From: Piper betle
Taxonomy: Eukaryota; Streptophyta; Magnoliopsida; Piperales; Piperaceae
Assembly (NCBI GenBank): GCA_033002965.1
Contig: JAURVB010012658.1
Location: 142,501-206,500, forward strand
Length of the DNA stretch: 64,000 nt
Reading direction: 5' to 3'
Shown: piece after piece, positions 26,591 through 40,289 of the stretch
How positions within the stretch are numbered: the first letter of the stretch is position 1
Layout of the letters: each line of letters starts with the position of its first letter
Program-made: the position numbers and the translations under genes
The notes under the pieces: generated by a model
What the model was told of the DNA's origin: nothing
The model's input: only the letters and a program-made list of their open reading frames with translations
Databases searched by the model: none

Positions 26591-27801
26591 GTGCTCCAGA
26601 ACTCGTTGACGAGTTCTTTTTCAACCGGGGAGTCTTGATGCTGGACATTTATTAGCCTTTTATAAGATTTATATTATTTCCTTTTTAGGGATTTATTCGT
26701 AATTTTAAAAAATTATTGTAAAGATATTTTAGGAATATTTTATTAGGATTTTTTATCATTTCTGATAAATAAGTAGTCTTCTATTGTACCGTCGTTAACT
26801 TGTGATAGATTACTGAATTGACTGCGTGTGTTTTTCAGGTTCTTTCTTTCTACGATTTTTCATGTATTTTATTCTCTCATTTTGATTTTATTTCTTTCTC
26901 TTTGAAATTCCATCAATTTTATCCATTTAAGAGTTTGACTATTTTCTAAATTGCTAGTTATCCCTGCTGCATATTGCATTGGTTCCACCGGAACCAGAAT
27001 CGGAACTCGAATGGATGGTGCCTATGGTTAGTTTCATTTTGAGTAAAAAATGGGATTTTGTGATGAGAATATTGTAAAAACTGCGTTGAAAATCCATCAA
27101 TCTCTATTGCTTCGTATATACGCCTAGTTGGAAAAAAGAGATCAGTACAAACTTCTTTTTTTTTTTTTTTGGGGAATGATCAGTACAAACTTTTATGCAA
27201 TGTCTGTTGGGATGAACAAGCAAGAGCAGGACATCCCAGGTATGGCTTCCCTAGTTGGGTCCGTCTTACGTTGATTTCGTTGAAGGGGATGCTGAAAACG
27301 TCGTTGACAACGTAGTACTGCAGCAAGCGGCTCACAGGAGCTCGTTTCCGATCCTCCAACCTCACAAACCTGCTCAAAGTTGTACCAAACTTGAGATGCA
27401 TGTCACAAAGGGAAGAAGCCAAACAACGACAAAGTCGTATGTGTCTTGTGATGATTGATATGAATGCATGATTCAAGTCACAACTAATAATTTTAAAAAA
27501 TGAAAGCTTTGTGAAAACCCACGTTCAGAAAGAGAGCAAGAGAGACCTGGTGACGGAGGAATGCTCGTGGGTAGGAAGAAAAGAGAGGAGGAGATGGAAG
27601 CGATCCAGAGACGGTTGCCATCGGGAGATGTCCACCATCATCCTCCGAACGCCTCTCACCATCGCTGAACCAGTCGGAAATTGGAGAAAGGAAACAAAAT
27701 GATTCCCCGTTGAAGAAAGAGTACGTAGTAAACGACAAAGAGGAGAGCATATATTAAAAAGGTTGCTCCTCTACGGTATATGCTTCAACGCAGACACGAC
27801 G
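26591..27801. other. Upstream region of L2HGDH, no gene supported
   Basis: AT-rich to about 27100, with a T run near 27155. A minus-strand open frame at 27180-27476 (98 codons) has no recognised homology. The final 100-200 bases are GC-rich leader of the downstream gene. Confidence 0.35.
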
Positions 27802-29932
27802 ATGAGAATCGCGTACGCTGGAGGGGCCTGCGGCCGTGTGTGGTCGCAAAGGTCGAAACTTTGGAGTGGCGGCGGGGGAGGAGGAGTGGCGAGGGAGAGG
27901 GCGGACTGCGTGGTGATCGGGGCCGGGGTGGTGGGGGCCGCGGTGGCGAGGGAGGCGGCGAGGCGGGGGGAGGGATGTGCTGTTGGTGGAGGCCGGGCCG
28001 ACGTTCGGGACGGCCACCAGTTCTCGCAACAGCGAGGTCGTCCATGCCGGCATCTACTATCCTCCCTCTTCTCTCAAGGTGACTCCATGCCATCTCTTTG
28101 CACATGCCCCAGAAAAGTAGAAAACTGCTTTTGGAATCATTTCGTTCTTGTAGCATCTAAGGTGTTGTATCACCTTCATTGTAACTGTTTCTCTTTTTTT
28201 CCTGCTAACAAATTTGTGTGTGTGTGTGTGTGTGTGTTTTTTTTTTTTCAACTTTTTAGGCTAGTCTGTGTGTGAGGGGGAGAGAATTGTTGTACAAGTA
28301 CTGTCTGGATTGTGGAATTTGGCACAAGAAGGTTGGGAAGTTAATTGTGGCCACCAGCGATGGGGAAGTAGCGAGATTGGAAGAATATATGAAGCGTGGG
28401 ACTGAGAATGGGGTGGAGGATCTGAGAATGTTGGAGGGCTTTGAAGCCATGAAGATGGAACCCGAACTAAAATGTGTCAAAGCTCTGTTTTCCCCTCATA
28501 CGGGAATCGTGGATAGTCATTCTCTGATGCTTTCGCTGTTGGTATGCCACTGCAAATAACTCCTTGCACATCAGTTTCGGAATGAAAACTCTAGTAGGAC
28601 ATAGTTGTGAATCTCATTTATGGTTGAGACCAGGCCAGAATTTAATCTCTTTTATGCATGTTTAGATTTTGGTACACCAAAAGGGAATTTTAATCTCATA
28701 CAACAGGTTTACTATTGATAATGTGATGTGGAAGCAGGGCCAAGCAGAGAGCTGTGGAACAACCATTTCTTACAATTCAACTGTTACTGGTGGGCATGTT
28801 GAAGACAACGTTGTACACCTGCATGTCTGTGACAGTTCACAACTTACAAATTGCACAGAACCGGCCTCTGCATTGGAGGCACAACTTGTACTAATTCCCA
28901 AACTTGTGATAAACTGCGGGGGTTTGGCTGCTCCATCTATTGCAAGAAGATTATCTGGCTTAAACAGGTGTAAAATTCCACAGGCCTACTTTGCTCGAGG
29001 TTGCTACTTCATCTTGTCTAAAACTGGGGAGTCTCCGTTCAAGCGTTTAATATATCCACTCCCAGAGGAAGGTGGCGTTGGTGTTCACGTGACCTTAGAC
29101 ATGGATGGCAAAGTTAGGTTTGGTCCAGATGTTGAGTGGATAGATGGTCCAGATGATGACTTCTCAAAATTCTTCAACAGGTTTGTGATCTTTGTGTATC
29201 ATTCTTACCATTGTCATCTTCTTGGTTTCACAATAAATTTGGTTGGTAGATGTAGAAGATATTGATTTCATCATGAAGCAGTACAGTTGAACAAACAATG
29301 TTGATCTGAGAATAGAGAACCCTTTTCATGATTGTTACAAGAACAAAAGGCATTAGAACATTTCTGTCGAAGTTGATTAATTGTAACTAGTTTCCTGGTG
29401 TAGTAGTAATACTTGCTTCTTTCTGTAGATTTGACTATACAGTGCGAGAAAGCCGAGGGAACAGATTCTATGCAGAAATAAGGAAGTACTATCCCAATCT
29501 AAGGAACGAATCTCTGTTACCCGGATATGCTGGGATCAGGCCGAAGGTTTCAGGTCCTGGGCAGCCTCCCGTGGATTTTCTCATACAGGTAATATCATCT
29601 CACAAAATTTCATGTTTATTAATATGTGTTTATCCAACTGCTAGCTATTTATTTTTTCTTCATCTTTAGTTAGCAAATATATAATATATAATCAAACCTT
29701 AAACTATTAGTTTCAACAAAATTATGAGATGTGCGTCTATGGCCACCATTTGTTCGACTGTATAATTAGCTTCAAAATTAATATTATCGTAGTCATTCTT
29801 ATGGTCGTCCTTACGCAGGGAGAAGATGTTCATGGCGTCCAAGGACTTGTTAACTTATTTGGGATAGAATCGCCGGGTCTGACCTCTAGTTTGGCAATTG
29901 CTGAATATATTGCAGCAAAATATTTGAACTGA
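27802..29932 (+). CDS. L2HGDH: L-2-hydroxyglutarate dehydrogenase, mitochondrial
   Basis: FAD-dependent enzyme that oxidises L-2-hydroxyglutarate to 2-oxoglutarate in mitochondria, a metabolite-repair step. Five exons: 27802-28078, 28260-28541, 28738-29180, 29429-29588, 29819-29932, giving about 424 residues. An Arg-rich start fits a targeting peptide. [16 protein letters not shown] is the Rossmann FAD-binding motif. [42 protein letters not shown] and the end [20 protein letters not shown] are characteristic of the family. One extra G in the run 27964-27969 (exon 1) throws the frame off just after the FAD motif. Removing it restores the family sequence to the end of the exon, so I read it as an assembly error. 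Residues after the targeting region otherwise follow the plant enzyme closely. Confidence 0.92.
28213..28250. repeat. TG microsatellite followed by poly-T at an intron acceptor
   Basis: About eleven TG units then a T run, ending ten bases before the exon 2 acceptor of L2HGDH. It forms the polypyrimidine tract. Confidence 0.9.
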
Positions 29933-30638
29933 TGCTTATTTATGTACATCCATTGATTCAGCTTGATCTATAATTGAATCCATTAATTCCTCGATGATGC
30001 TAATGTTGGTTGCCTTCCAGAATGTGGAGAACATCAATGCGATGCATTCATTTCAATGGAATTAATTCCAGTTTGATTTTCTGGTGACAATGAAGGTTCC
30101 AATCTTAAAATGAGGGCGACAATGAGCTCAAAAGCTGGTAAAGATTATCAAAATATATAGCAGCAGGATAATCAAGCTCAGATGCCTCTGTGCTGCAGAA
30201 GTTCTACTTTCATATTGCATACCAAGAAACAGGGCGACATAGATACAAGAGCTGATGAATCATCAAAAACGATTTGTTCATGGATGACTTCATTAAAAAG
30301 TATGATAAAAGTTCATTACATTATCCATGGGTACCATCAAAATCATGATAGGCTAACGCCCAGTAGATGGTGTATACTGCATGTACATAAGTATGTACTT
30401 CCCCTACATGAACATTTAGATGCAACGCTGCAATGTTGGCAACTCCCAACCTCTATAGGGGGAAATAATTTTCTGGCTCTCGGCTATTGTACTTCGGACA
30501 AATACACAATGGCCCAGTTCTCTTCAACTCCCAATATTGTCCCTTAAAGTCATGAGCAAAGGCAACATTTAACTCAACCTTCATCTTTCGAAACAACCGG
30601 GGTTTCGAAGAGATCAGGTGCAATCCCATAATTTGGTT
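29933..30638. other. Gap between L2HGDH and the RNC1 pseudogene (tail to tail)
   Basis: It should contain the 3' UTR of L2HGDH. No other feature is seen. A 121-codon open frame at 30182-30547 has no recognised homology. Confidence 0.4.
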
Positions 30639-32926
30639 TCAAACTGGTTGAACTTGTTCCAGGTCAAAGGCCTCAAACATCAATCTTTCCTACTTCAGGT
30701 TCCCATAGCTTGCCCATGAATGGCCTGCCGAACCGCGGTTGTAGCTCGATTTCTCATTCGCTGATTATGTTCATAAGTGTCTTGAACCTTCTCACCATAG
30801 ATTATGTAGTGATGCAGGTGTTTTATCTCTCAAGTGACGCCTACAGAACTTGTTCATCAGGATACGTCGATGTCTTTCCTGTAATTATCTCCCAGGGGCA
30901 TCCAAATGTTTCATTAATAAACGTTCAGCCATAACAAGATCCTGTGCATCTCTGAGAAGTGTTAGTTTCACATTTTCTTTTTACAAACTTTGTCAGAATG
31001 CATATAATGCAGCATTCCTGAATTGACCAATGGATGGAGAAGGACCAACATATATTTGTTCTTGCTACATACATATACTATAGACTAATTAAGTCTAAAA
31101 CAAAGCACGTAGTTTGTCTTCCAACAGGTTGCCCATTAGAAAACCTACAAGGAACCAAATAAAATAAAGCTAAAAACGATAAGTGCCTGTATTTTCTGGC
31201 CGGCATATTCCAGTCGTTCCAGGCAAAACCGAGGATGTTCAAATTTGTGCTTGGATGGGTGTAAAAAACACAGCTGTGATGGAATACAAAATGTTGTGGA
31301 TCATTAAAAAGAGGAACTTATAGTAAGGTGTTTGAATACTTGGATGGCAATTAGGAACATTGGTCAAATGATCGAGTACAGCAAACTAAAAGCAGCATTT
31401 CACCTCGATGGAAAACTAATCACAATTAATTACCTGCAGCCCAAGTCCTAGTTCAATGTTCCTTACATCTATCTCGGGAATTCTATCAGTCATTTGCAAT
31501 GGGTAGCAAGTGCTTGCATCACTTTAGGTTTGCTATCATAGCCCCATATGTTTCCTCTAAAATGATGCATTCCTGGAGGAACACATGCTCTAAAAAGATG
31601 AGCAAAAAGTGCATCTGGCGGTGGCTGCAATGCCCCAAGTATTTACCATAAGATATAAAATATAAACACAATTTCAAACCCTTCAACATATGAAGGATTC
31701 CATGAGGCTGGAGAATTACTCCGCATAGAAATAGACAAAAATAAACGCAAAATGTCTTTTCTAAAACAAAGAACAACTGAAGAAAGGAAAAATACAGCTA
31801 TTTGTAAATTTGACACTGTTCACTAAATAAATCAAATCTTATGTGCCCATTTCTCAAGTATTCTATTTCTTTTCATGTGAAAATTTCAAATTTGTTGTTT
31901 CTATCAAATTAACACCCCAAACCACAGGAGCTAACCTTGTAAGCAGCCATATCTTGCCAACTAAGCTGTCTGCCTTCAAATTCCACAGACACATAATCAA
32001 CATCTTCAAGTTGTCTTCTCAACTTTGGTTGGCAGCTTTCATCTTCAGGATCCATTCCGAACGTCTCGAAAAGAACACGCTAAACTTCTGGCATACCACC
32101 TTTTCCGTTTCAATCAATGAAAAACAATGACAACAACAAATAATTAGGCACATGTAAGTAACTGTCGACAATTCTACTCCGAATCAAGAATAACAATAGA
32201 AGCATATTTCATCCAATACAGGTTCGACGAGCAGAAGCATCCCCACAACGATACTCAGTTTTCGATACAATTATAGTTGCTAACAAAAACACTAAAAAAG
32301 GGGGTGGTTGGTTAGGAGAGAGATGTTGGAAACCTTTAAAAACACTTACTTTGAAGGAGGCTCCCGCTCCTTCCTTATCAACTTGTTTATGCCATCAAAG
32401 GGGAAAACCAAATTGTGCAAGCTGGCGGCTTTGAACAATTTGGGCAAGAATCTCTTCCCAATCAACGCATACACCCTCTCCCTCATCGGACCCGGCGACT
32501 CCCGAGGGTACTCTGCAGAGAATACTCCGCGAAAGCAAGCCCCAGCACGAGCTACCCCAGAAACCAGAGCCTCGACTGCCCATTCCGCACATGCTTGGCG
32601 TTCGTCCGCTCGCAGTTGGCGTGCTGGTTCTGGAACGCCAAGTACAAGAGAACGTCAAAATGCTTGGCCGGGTTGTCGTCGGCAAGGCGGTCGGAGGGCT
32701 CGAGCGGGTACCCGAACGCCTGCTTGGCCTCCAAGAGGTAGTCGTCGATCCACGTCCGGACCGTCCGGTCGGCGTTGTTGAGGCAGGAGCTGAGGAACGG
32801 GAACTGCTTCAGCGACAACTGGGGCCTGTTCAAGAACCGCTCGGCGAGCTTGGCGTCGTCGAGCGGCGGCCGGAGTATGAACTTCTTCGGCGGGGAATAT
32901 TTCCTGCTCCCAGCCGGCGTTGACAA
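30639..32926 (-). pseudogene. RNC1-like RNase III-domain protein, decayed copy with introns
   Basis: RNC1 is a chloroplast group II intron splicing factor with two degenerate RNase III domains. Matching blocks in order on the minus strand: PPLDDAKLAERFLNRPQLSLKQFPFLSSCL and HFDVLLYLAFQNQHANCERT (32870-32620); SPGPMRERVYALIGK and AASLHNLVFPFD (32520-32390), with a GTAAGT donor near 32354; GMPEV.RVLFETFGMDP to SWQDMAAYK (32090-31937); DALFAHLFRACVPPGMH and RNIELGLGLQ (31630-31438); LCFLHPSKHKFEHPRF (31250-31200); DLVMAERLLMKHLDAPG near 30920; and RLMFEAFDLEQVQP ending at 30639. Breaks: stop codons after WFLG and after MPEV, a stop after DAPGR, several one-base shifts, no ATG or transit peptide, and part of one exon missing. 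Introns are kept, so it arose by DNA duplication rather than reverse transcription. Exon limits are approximate. Confidence 0.8.
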
Positions 32927-33520
32927 ATATCAATAAACTTCTACTTTTTTCTTTTTTTCTGTTACTTGGGAAGAGTTGTTTTGGTTAAAAGAATAAAACT
33001 CTGTTTTTTGCCGTGTGATGATCATATCAAATACATAACCAAAGTGAATTAGATAAATAAATGCTGTGATTCGATGGAGAGCAAAAATGATTTTGTACAT
33101 TCGATTAATAACTACAAACAATCAGGCTTTTGTTTTTGTCTAGCTTCTAATGAGCTTGTAATGAGGAGACGTTTTAAAGCAGATTTCCGGGAAGATTTTA
33201 GGCACTCCGAGCCATCAAGGGTATTTAGGCACCACCTGGAACATCTTCAATTAAGCTTCTAACCATTACAATCCAACACCGTTTACACCAGAACTACGAT
33301 AAAAGAGCAGCGGATTGTAATAAGTTGCTCCCCTAATAGAGGCAAATAAGAAAATTTTTTCCCCAACATGATAGTGGCAAATAAGATTACGAAACAGCGA
33401 CACTGAGCAACTTAATTACACAGACGTAGTTGGATCACCTAACCCTAAAATCATTTCCTCCACCCGAACAACAAGCCAGTGGCAACCATCAACAAATGAC
33501 CAACCGACTACATGAAACTC
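32927..33520. other. Intergenic region, no feature seen
   Basis: AT-rich sequence between the RNC1 pseudogene and LSM6. It probably includes the LSM6 3' UTR next to 33520. Confidence 0.4.
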
Positions 33521-36008
33521 TTATGCACCCTCCGCCAATGTCCTCTTGGATGTACTGATGTAAAGAACTGCAAAGAGGAAAGGGAAAGTTCTCAGGTCCA
33601 AACTAATGTCACACATGCGCAGCATAATATCCCTGTGTCTGTCTGTGTTACATTACAAACAAATAGACATGATTGTAAAATACCATTATTCCCGCGGATA
33701 AAAGCATCCCCATATTTGTTTTTGAGCTGACCATTGACGTACTCTTCAGTTTGCTCCATGGCTATATTCATATATCCATCTAAACAAGCTAATATGCCTG
33801 CACGTTTGGTATACAAAAGGCACCATTAGCTGACTGCACTCATACAACTTTCCAATAAAAAATATCCTACTCTGACAGGTTAAATAACATTCTGATCTCA
33901 ACAATTACAGCCAGAGATGTAGAAACATGACCAAAAATATAAACCATAAATAAACAGCTTTGAGTCGTTTAAACAGGAAATACTCAATTGATTTAAATAG
34001 ATTTTCCTGACTTACGTTCAATCATAAGCTTTGAAAACTATTAGTCCAAGATAGTTGACCCTGTGCTATATTTTTCATTCTCAGAAGTATCAACTGAACT
34101 TCTTTGCATAAAATGCTGCCAACAATCATGAATCAAGTAGATGATGCATGCAGTATTTACTTCACACATAACTTTTAGCGCTTCAAGAATGAGACAAAGC
34201 ACAAAAGATGTGTTTCAATGTGAAGTGTGATTTCAGTCTGGTCCAACTTTTCACGGTTTAGAACTAAAAGGAGTGCCTACTAGACATACCTGTCACATTT
34301 TAGTCTTCACACAGTAAAATAACTGACTTTTGTTTGCATTAGTAGAATAGCTAGTTTTAACAATTCATCTTTCGGTGGAGAAGGTCCAACATTCCCAAAC
34401 CACTGAAGTTCTAACTTCAAGATCCAGTCACAATCTACCTCCACAAACAAATTTTGTAGGCCTCATATCCACTCAGTGATTACATTTTTTATTCTCATAT
34501 TTTCATTTATGTGTAAAATTGATTTTTTAGAAAAAATATATTCAGTTAATACGTAACAAAAAAAAATTACACTAATATGAAATCTACAATGCTCCAATGC
34601 GGAAAGAAAAGGAACTAGAATTTTTCACTGACACAGAGATGACCTTAATGGATCAACGTTTCATAAGTGCACCACAAAGTTTACACCTAATAGAATTTTC
34701 AGATAAAATTAACATCAAAATAAAAATTCATTGCAAAATCAGGATGTACGAGCAAAGGATCTTATGAAAAATATTATTCCATGTCAGATATTGGCACCAA
34801 GAAAAATAAACAAGCATGCACACAAAAAAATCGAGGGAAGCAACAAAATCCAAAATTTTTCATTAGCACTTCTTCGATGGCAAAACAATTGCAACTATTG
34901 GTTGTATGGGCTTGTAACACATCGGCCAAATATATATATTGGTAGCGAGGCGCAGTCACACCAATATATTATTATTTGGGGTATGGAGTTTTAGTTAATT
35001 TGGTGGGACCCACTAGGATTACTAAGTCAAGCCCTTATCGTGTAGTTGGAGATTTGCTCAGGCACGTTCTCTCTATATCTTCTTTCTCTCTTCACTGATA
35101 AGGGGTGACCCTCGTCAATTTTTTTTTCTTTCGGTGGAGTTCTCTATTGCTTGACTTAGTGATTCCAACAGGGAGATCCTTGCGGGAGGAATTAAAAGTT
35201 TCCATCCCAAATAGGTATTTATTGACTTTGATTTATATATCTTAATTTGTATCTTGTTGATTTCAGGTTGACCAAATTAGAAGCCTGGTATGTTAATATC
35301 TACATATTCCTTTCTTGACTTTTCTTTTACCTTTACTTGTTTATTTCGTCTTGGTATTTGGTTTCTGGATGTACGTATGTTACCTTACTTGATATGTCTT
35401 TATTCTGTGATCAAGAGCCTTAATTCTAGTGCTTGATCTAGTAGTCTCTCCGGTAATTAATTGTGTAGGTCATCTCGTAGTTTTCTCCTGGTCTGTCCAT
35501 GTACTTGAACCTGTGTCTACTTTGTTATATAGAACTAGTTCCGTATATTTAGAATCCATTACCTTGGCTATATACTTTGTATGTAATCATTTTATTATAT
35601 GAGATGTATATGGAAGTGAAGGTACAGCAAATGATATTTTGTCCGATTTAATTTTCTTTCTTCTTATTTAATTTATTTAATTGATATTTCATATACAATT
35701 ATATTGTTTTATTATTATTATTATATTATTATTATTATGATTATTGTGAAATCAATTTTGATTGTGCAGTAGTGCGCAGCTATACGTTGTCTGGTAATTT
35801 GGGTTCATGAATGTTAAAGGAAATAAGAAAAAAGATTAAGAAGACATACAATTACAAAAATAAAAACTATTTGAAAAATGAGAAAAATAGGAAGAAGAAC
35901 CTCGGTAGTCGACGCCGGAGTTGAGCTTAACGACGACAGGGCGGCCGCGGATGGCCTTGAGGAAGTCAGAGGGGTCTTGGCCGTGACTCCTGCCGCCTTC
36001 TCACTCAT
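33521..36008 (-). CDS. LSM6: Sm-like protein LSM6 of the LSM1-7 and LSM2-8 rings
   Basis: LSM6 is a subunit of the heptameric rings that bind U6 snRNA (nuclear LSM2-8) or promote mRNA decapping (cytoplasmic LSM1-7). Three exons: 36008-35901, 33797-33684, 33567-33521, for 89 residues. The protein reads MSEKAAGVTAKTP, then FLKAIRGRPVVVKLNSGVDYRG (Sm1), GILACLDGYMNIAMEQTEEY, YGDAFIRGNNVLYIST (Sm2) and ends KRTLAEGA. It is nearly identical to other plant LSM6. Exon 1 is one base short at the G run 35971-35974 (C on the gene strand), between KTP and SDF; adding one base gives the expected TPSDFLK. Intron 1 is 2.1 kb, long for this gene, and may contain an old insertion. Confidence 0.93.
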
Positions 36009-36724
36009 CTTCTTCCTTCCTCTCCTCTCGTCTCTTCTCTTCTCCCTCCCCGCTTGCCTCTAGGGTTTAGTAGCCGCCCCGCAGTGTAAAGCCCATCAGA
36101 GCACAAACAGAACAACCGCCAACGACCAGTGCCCGCGCCAGCCCACCTCCTGTTTATTACCCGTTTATCCGTTTTCCGTAGACCCGAATCTTATAGCCAC
36201 TCTTTTAAGCGGCGCCATCCATGCTGGGCTGGGCTGGGCTTATCGGAAATTTCAACATGAATGAACGAATATAATATAATAATGGTTATTAGTGAACAAT
36301 GAGACTCCGAATTGATTGAATTCATTCGTTAACGAGATTAACGATACATTCCCAGCCAGTGATTCTACTGTAGATTATATTGTGTATATTGTATGTCCTG
36401 GGGAAAAAATCTACTATGTGTTTGCTTGTTGCTATTTTCTAATTGTTATTACACAAAGTCGAAATTATCAAATACAAGTGAAAATTATTTACTTCCTTAA
36501 TACTCAGAGATATAATATTTGCATCTCCGTTCAGGGGAGAAAGTCAACGGTTGATGAGGTAAATAATTGGAAAACACGAATTAGATAATTTGGGTTGATG
36601 AGGTAAATAATTGAAAAGCGAGTGGCATTTATTCAATGGATGCCCTCTCCCCCACTCTGTGCAGTTAGCTGGTTCGATCGCCATTTTCCGACCGCCCTCG
36701 CCGCCTCCCTTTTCCTGGCGGCCG

Positions 36725-39330
36725 ATGGGTAACGTCACCGGAAGGGAGGGCGACGCCGGCGCCGGAAGCGGCGAAGACCCCGCCGCCGATTCTGAGACCG
36801 ACTCTGGATTTCTCGACGACGGCGGGGCCGGCAGAGGCAGCTTCGGCGGCGCTCGCCGGGGTCGCGCGGCATCACTCGGGTACATGGGCGGTTCTCCGCC
36901 GGACAGCCCCGGCCGGTCCCGGTCGCCCCTCATGTTCTCTCCACAGGTGTTTTTTTTGTTTATTTTGCAGACGTTAGACATTTTTTTTGTTTTTGTTAGC
37001 AGATGGAAATTTATGTTGTTTTTTGTTGTTGGTGACGATAAATCGCTAAAGTAGTGGCGGTTGTTGTTGATCTGTTTGTTATTTGTGTATATTATTTGCT
37101 GTATTTTGAAGAGATCTGGTGAATCTCAATGTATGTTCTGCTAATTTGTAGCTGTTTAACATTATTATTAGTCGAGATCTATTGTACAAACTGTTAATGC
37201 GAGTTTGTGCACATTTGATGATGGTTTTGTTGCATACGATTATCTTCTAATCAGCAATGGATACGTGGCCAGCAGGGCCCCGAAATTGTGATTTGAACTT
37301 TTTTGAATCATCAAGAAGATGCATTTTGGCACCTTAATTACATGAAAATGCTTATGTACTTGGCATCGCGATTATCTTGTTCATACTTGTGACATTCTGC
37401 GAAGCCAAAGCTAAAACATTATCTTCCTAACTTAACTAAAACGCTTGATTCTCTCTTTACAATTGCTTGATATCTGATTTCTCTGTTTGTTTGTTTTTTA
37501 AACTGGGATTCTTTTTTGCATATATGGCTAACAGAGGAACTTTAATCCTTGCATTTGTAGATTCCTGTTGCTCCTCTGCACAGGCCAGCGGATGTTCCTC
37601 TAATGTTTAACGAAGTCTGGATGGAGGAACCTGGACTTCCCGAATCACCACAAGAGGAAGGAATCCCTACTCTGATTACTTGGAATTACGGGGGCAATGA
37701 AGTTCTGCTGGAGGGATCTTGGGATAATTGGGCTTCGAGGTTTATAGAATTCTCTCTATATATCTTGCTCTACTCCTTAACAAACAACACGGATTCCAAC
37801 ATTCCATTTTAAATGATATGAGTGTTGGTTTATTCTCCGTTATTTGTGTGTGACCTTTGTCTTCAGTGTTTAAGCCTTTAAGCGCACTACACTAACTAGG
37901 AGGCAAATTTTTCTTTTATATATGGATAAGTAGAACTAGAATTATCATATTAGTTTTGGTGTTCTAGCCTTCTGAGGACATGACCGTAAGTAGGTTGTAA
38001 AGTTTTTTTTTTTAATTTCATATTCTTTTATATGAATTAGTAGACTAGAATTTCCATTTTTGCAATAAAATCTGTCTCTGGCACAGAATGATCTTCACGA
38101 GTTCAGCTCAATAGTATTTTATGGAAAATTCAAAATATATGAGAATACTTACAGATATCTTTAGAGGAGGAGATGAATTTCTATTTATTTATTTATTATT
38201 ATTATTATTAAAAAATTGATTGTGGGTGCCATATGAAAATGGATTTTCGTTACTTGTTAGTGGAGAAGTCACATTTTTGCTTCATTTGACTAATGAAAAT
38301 TGGCTTTTATTGTTTCTTTGATTTATCAGGAGGGCCCTGCAAAGATCAGGCAACGATTTCTCTATTATGATTGTTCTTGCTTCTGGAGTCTATGAGTACA
38401 GGTTCATTGTGGATGGCGAATGGAAATACATTCATGATCTTCCTCACTTGACAGATGAAGGGGGAATACTAATAACCTTCTTGATGTTCATGTATGTATC
38501 CATTGGCTTATACATATGTTTTTTTATTTACTTCTATTATTCTATTATCTTCTAGGATTATATTATTAAATATAAGTCTTTAAACAGTTGGTGTTGGTGG
38601 AGAGAGTGATCCCAATGGGGAAATACACCTACAGCATTACCATTGTAGTTTTCTATTTTACCATAGTTCTTTCTTTCTCAATGTTTGGGTGAATGGGAGA
38701 AGAAGCCACCCATACAGCTCCCATAATAACCTTAGATGATTTTTCCCATTTAACTTTGAAATTCAAGTTTTCAATTTATAGCTAACTTCTAACTGGGGGA
38801 TCTTCTATCAAATGGACAATATGTATCCTCAGGTTTTCTTATGTGGCCATTCCTGTTGGTTCAGTAATGTTTTTGTGCTGCTGGATCGTAATACTTGATT
38901 GGAGTAGCCTACCAGTGGAAATTGTTAATTCATAGACAAATGTTACGCAACTTTGAAAGAACCATTCTTATTGAGTCTATGTATAACCTCTAATTTATAG
39001 TGGCCTCTACATTTGCAGAATTACATACCTGAAAATTTAGAAAGTGTCTCAGAGTTTGAGGCTCCACCCTCACCAGACTCCAGTTATGGTCAGCCTTTTC
39101 CAGCGGATGAAGACTTCACAAAGGAACCACCTGTTGTTCCTCCTCAGCTTCACATGACTGTTTTAGGAGTTCAGGACACAGAAACTGCTGCCAAGCCCTA
39201 TCATGTCGTCCTAAACCACCTGTTTATTGAAAAGGGATCTGCTCCTCAATCACTGGTTGGTCTTGGTACAACTTACCGGTTTCAGTCCAAGTACACAAAT
39301 TTAGTTCTCTACAAACCTTTAAGAAAGTGA
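36725..39330 (+). CDS. KINB: SnRK1 kinase complex beta subunit (AKIN-beta)
   Basis: Scaffold subunit of the SnRK1 (AMPK/SNF1) energy-sensing kinase, joining the catalytic alpha and the regulatory gamma subunits. Four exons: 36725-36946, 37561-37739, 38330-38491, 39019-39330; about 291 residues. It starts MGNVTGRE, a typical N-myristoylation site that would place the complex at membranes. A Ser/Pro-rich stretch [18 protein letters not shown] follows. The carbohydrate-binding (CBM48/KIS) domain includes [22 protein letters not shown] and [14 protein letters not shown]. The C-terminal AMPKBI domain includes [24 protein letters not shown] and [12 protein letters not shown], ending [10 protein letters not shown]. 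Exon 3 lacks one base in the G run 38460-38464. With it restored the reading is [13 protein letters not shown] and the exon phases close. Domain content matches KINB1/KINB2 rather than the short KINB3. Confidence 0.93.
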
Positions 39331-40289
39331 TCCACAGTTCACTATTGTACAGAAGGCTCTGTAGTGGCATGGCACATATAGACCGCAGTCCTCACAACTT
39401 TTGGATTGTCTACTTGCAGAGAGTCTGTTTTACGAGTGTCAAAGCAATGCAGCCTCTTCGTTTTCTGGGTGTGAGTGGTACCGAGAAGAAATTTTTGCAA
39501 TCTGGCCTTTCTTTTCTACCTTCTAAGTGCGAAGGCTTACTGTTTTTATTATTACTATTTTTTTTGGGGTTCATTATCTTCATTTTTGGTGCTCATGTGC
39601 CCCAACAATTTTTCTTTTACTTGTACAAGAAGATTAGTGTTTGCCGGTGATACGCGTAGGAGCAACTTGCCGCGCTGTCTGTCTCACCTGTCACGCAACA
39701 TCTTCCTGTGCTCCTGACTTCTATCTTAATGATCTTGACTTTCTTAGACATCGTCTTCCTCGGCCATACTTGATAAATTTTGATTATATAAGTCGTCTTG
39801 TTTTCTCCGCTGTGGAAGAGCTTTGGACCTGTACGACGTGTTGTGTATCAGCTATAGCTTTCTGTCTGTTTGCGAGGTTACTTCTGCTTCAATGTTAGAA
39901 TGGAGGTTTTGCGGGTGTGCGACAACGGTCGTAGCCGGATGATTGTTTGCATGCTGTGTTTTTGGGCTCGAAGTGTATTGCGAGTAAATGTGGGATGAAT
40001 GTATTTCAGGCGAAAATCGATTCATGTCTCTTTTTTAATGACTAAATTACTATAATGATATAGTTGCGTACATGAAAAATCAATGCACATGTGCTTACAC
40101 AAAAGGAAACCTCAAAATGCCGCCCGATTCAAATGTAAAACCCTTGAGATCACCCAAGCACGTATATTTTTAAGATGCATCTGAATTATTTTACTAAAAA
40201 ATGAAGGCCGAATTCAATAAAAAAGCTATGGGCCGGTGAAGGTGGGGACTTGGATTATTATGTGTTGGAAAATATTAATTTGGTGTGTA
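39331..40289. other. 3' region of the SnRK1 beta gene
   Basis: It probably includes the 3' UTR. Short open frames around 39330-39900 show no homology. Confidence 0.4.

Noticed and set aside
27180..27476. 98-codon minus-strand frame upstream of L2HGDH
   Set aside because: The product has no recognised domain and no splice partners; a protein search would be decisive.
32395..32781. Long frames in other phases over the RNC1 pseudogene
   Set aside because: Shadows of the GC-rich ancestral exon; only the minus-strand frame recovers RNC1 sequence.
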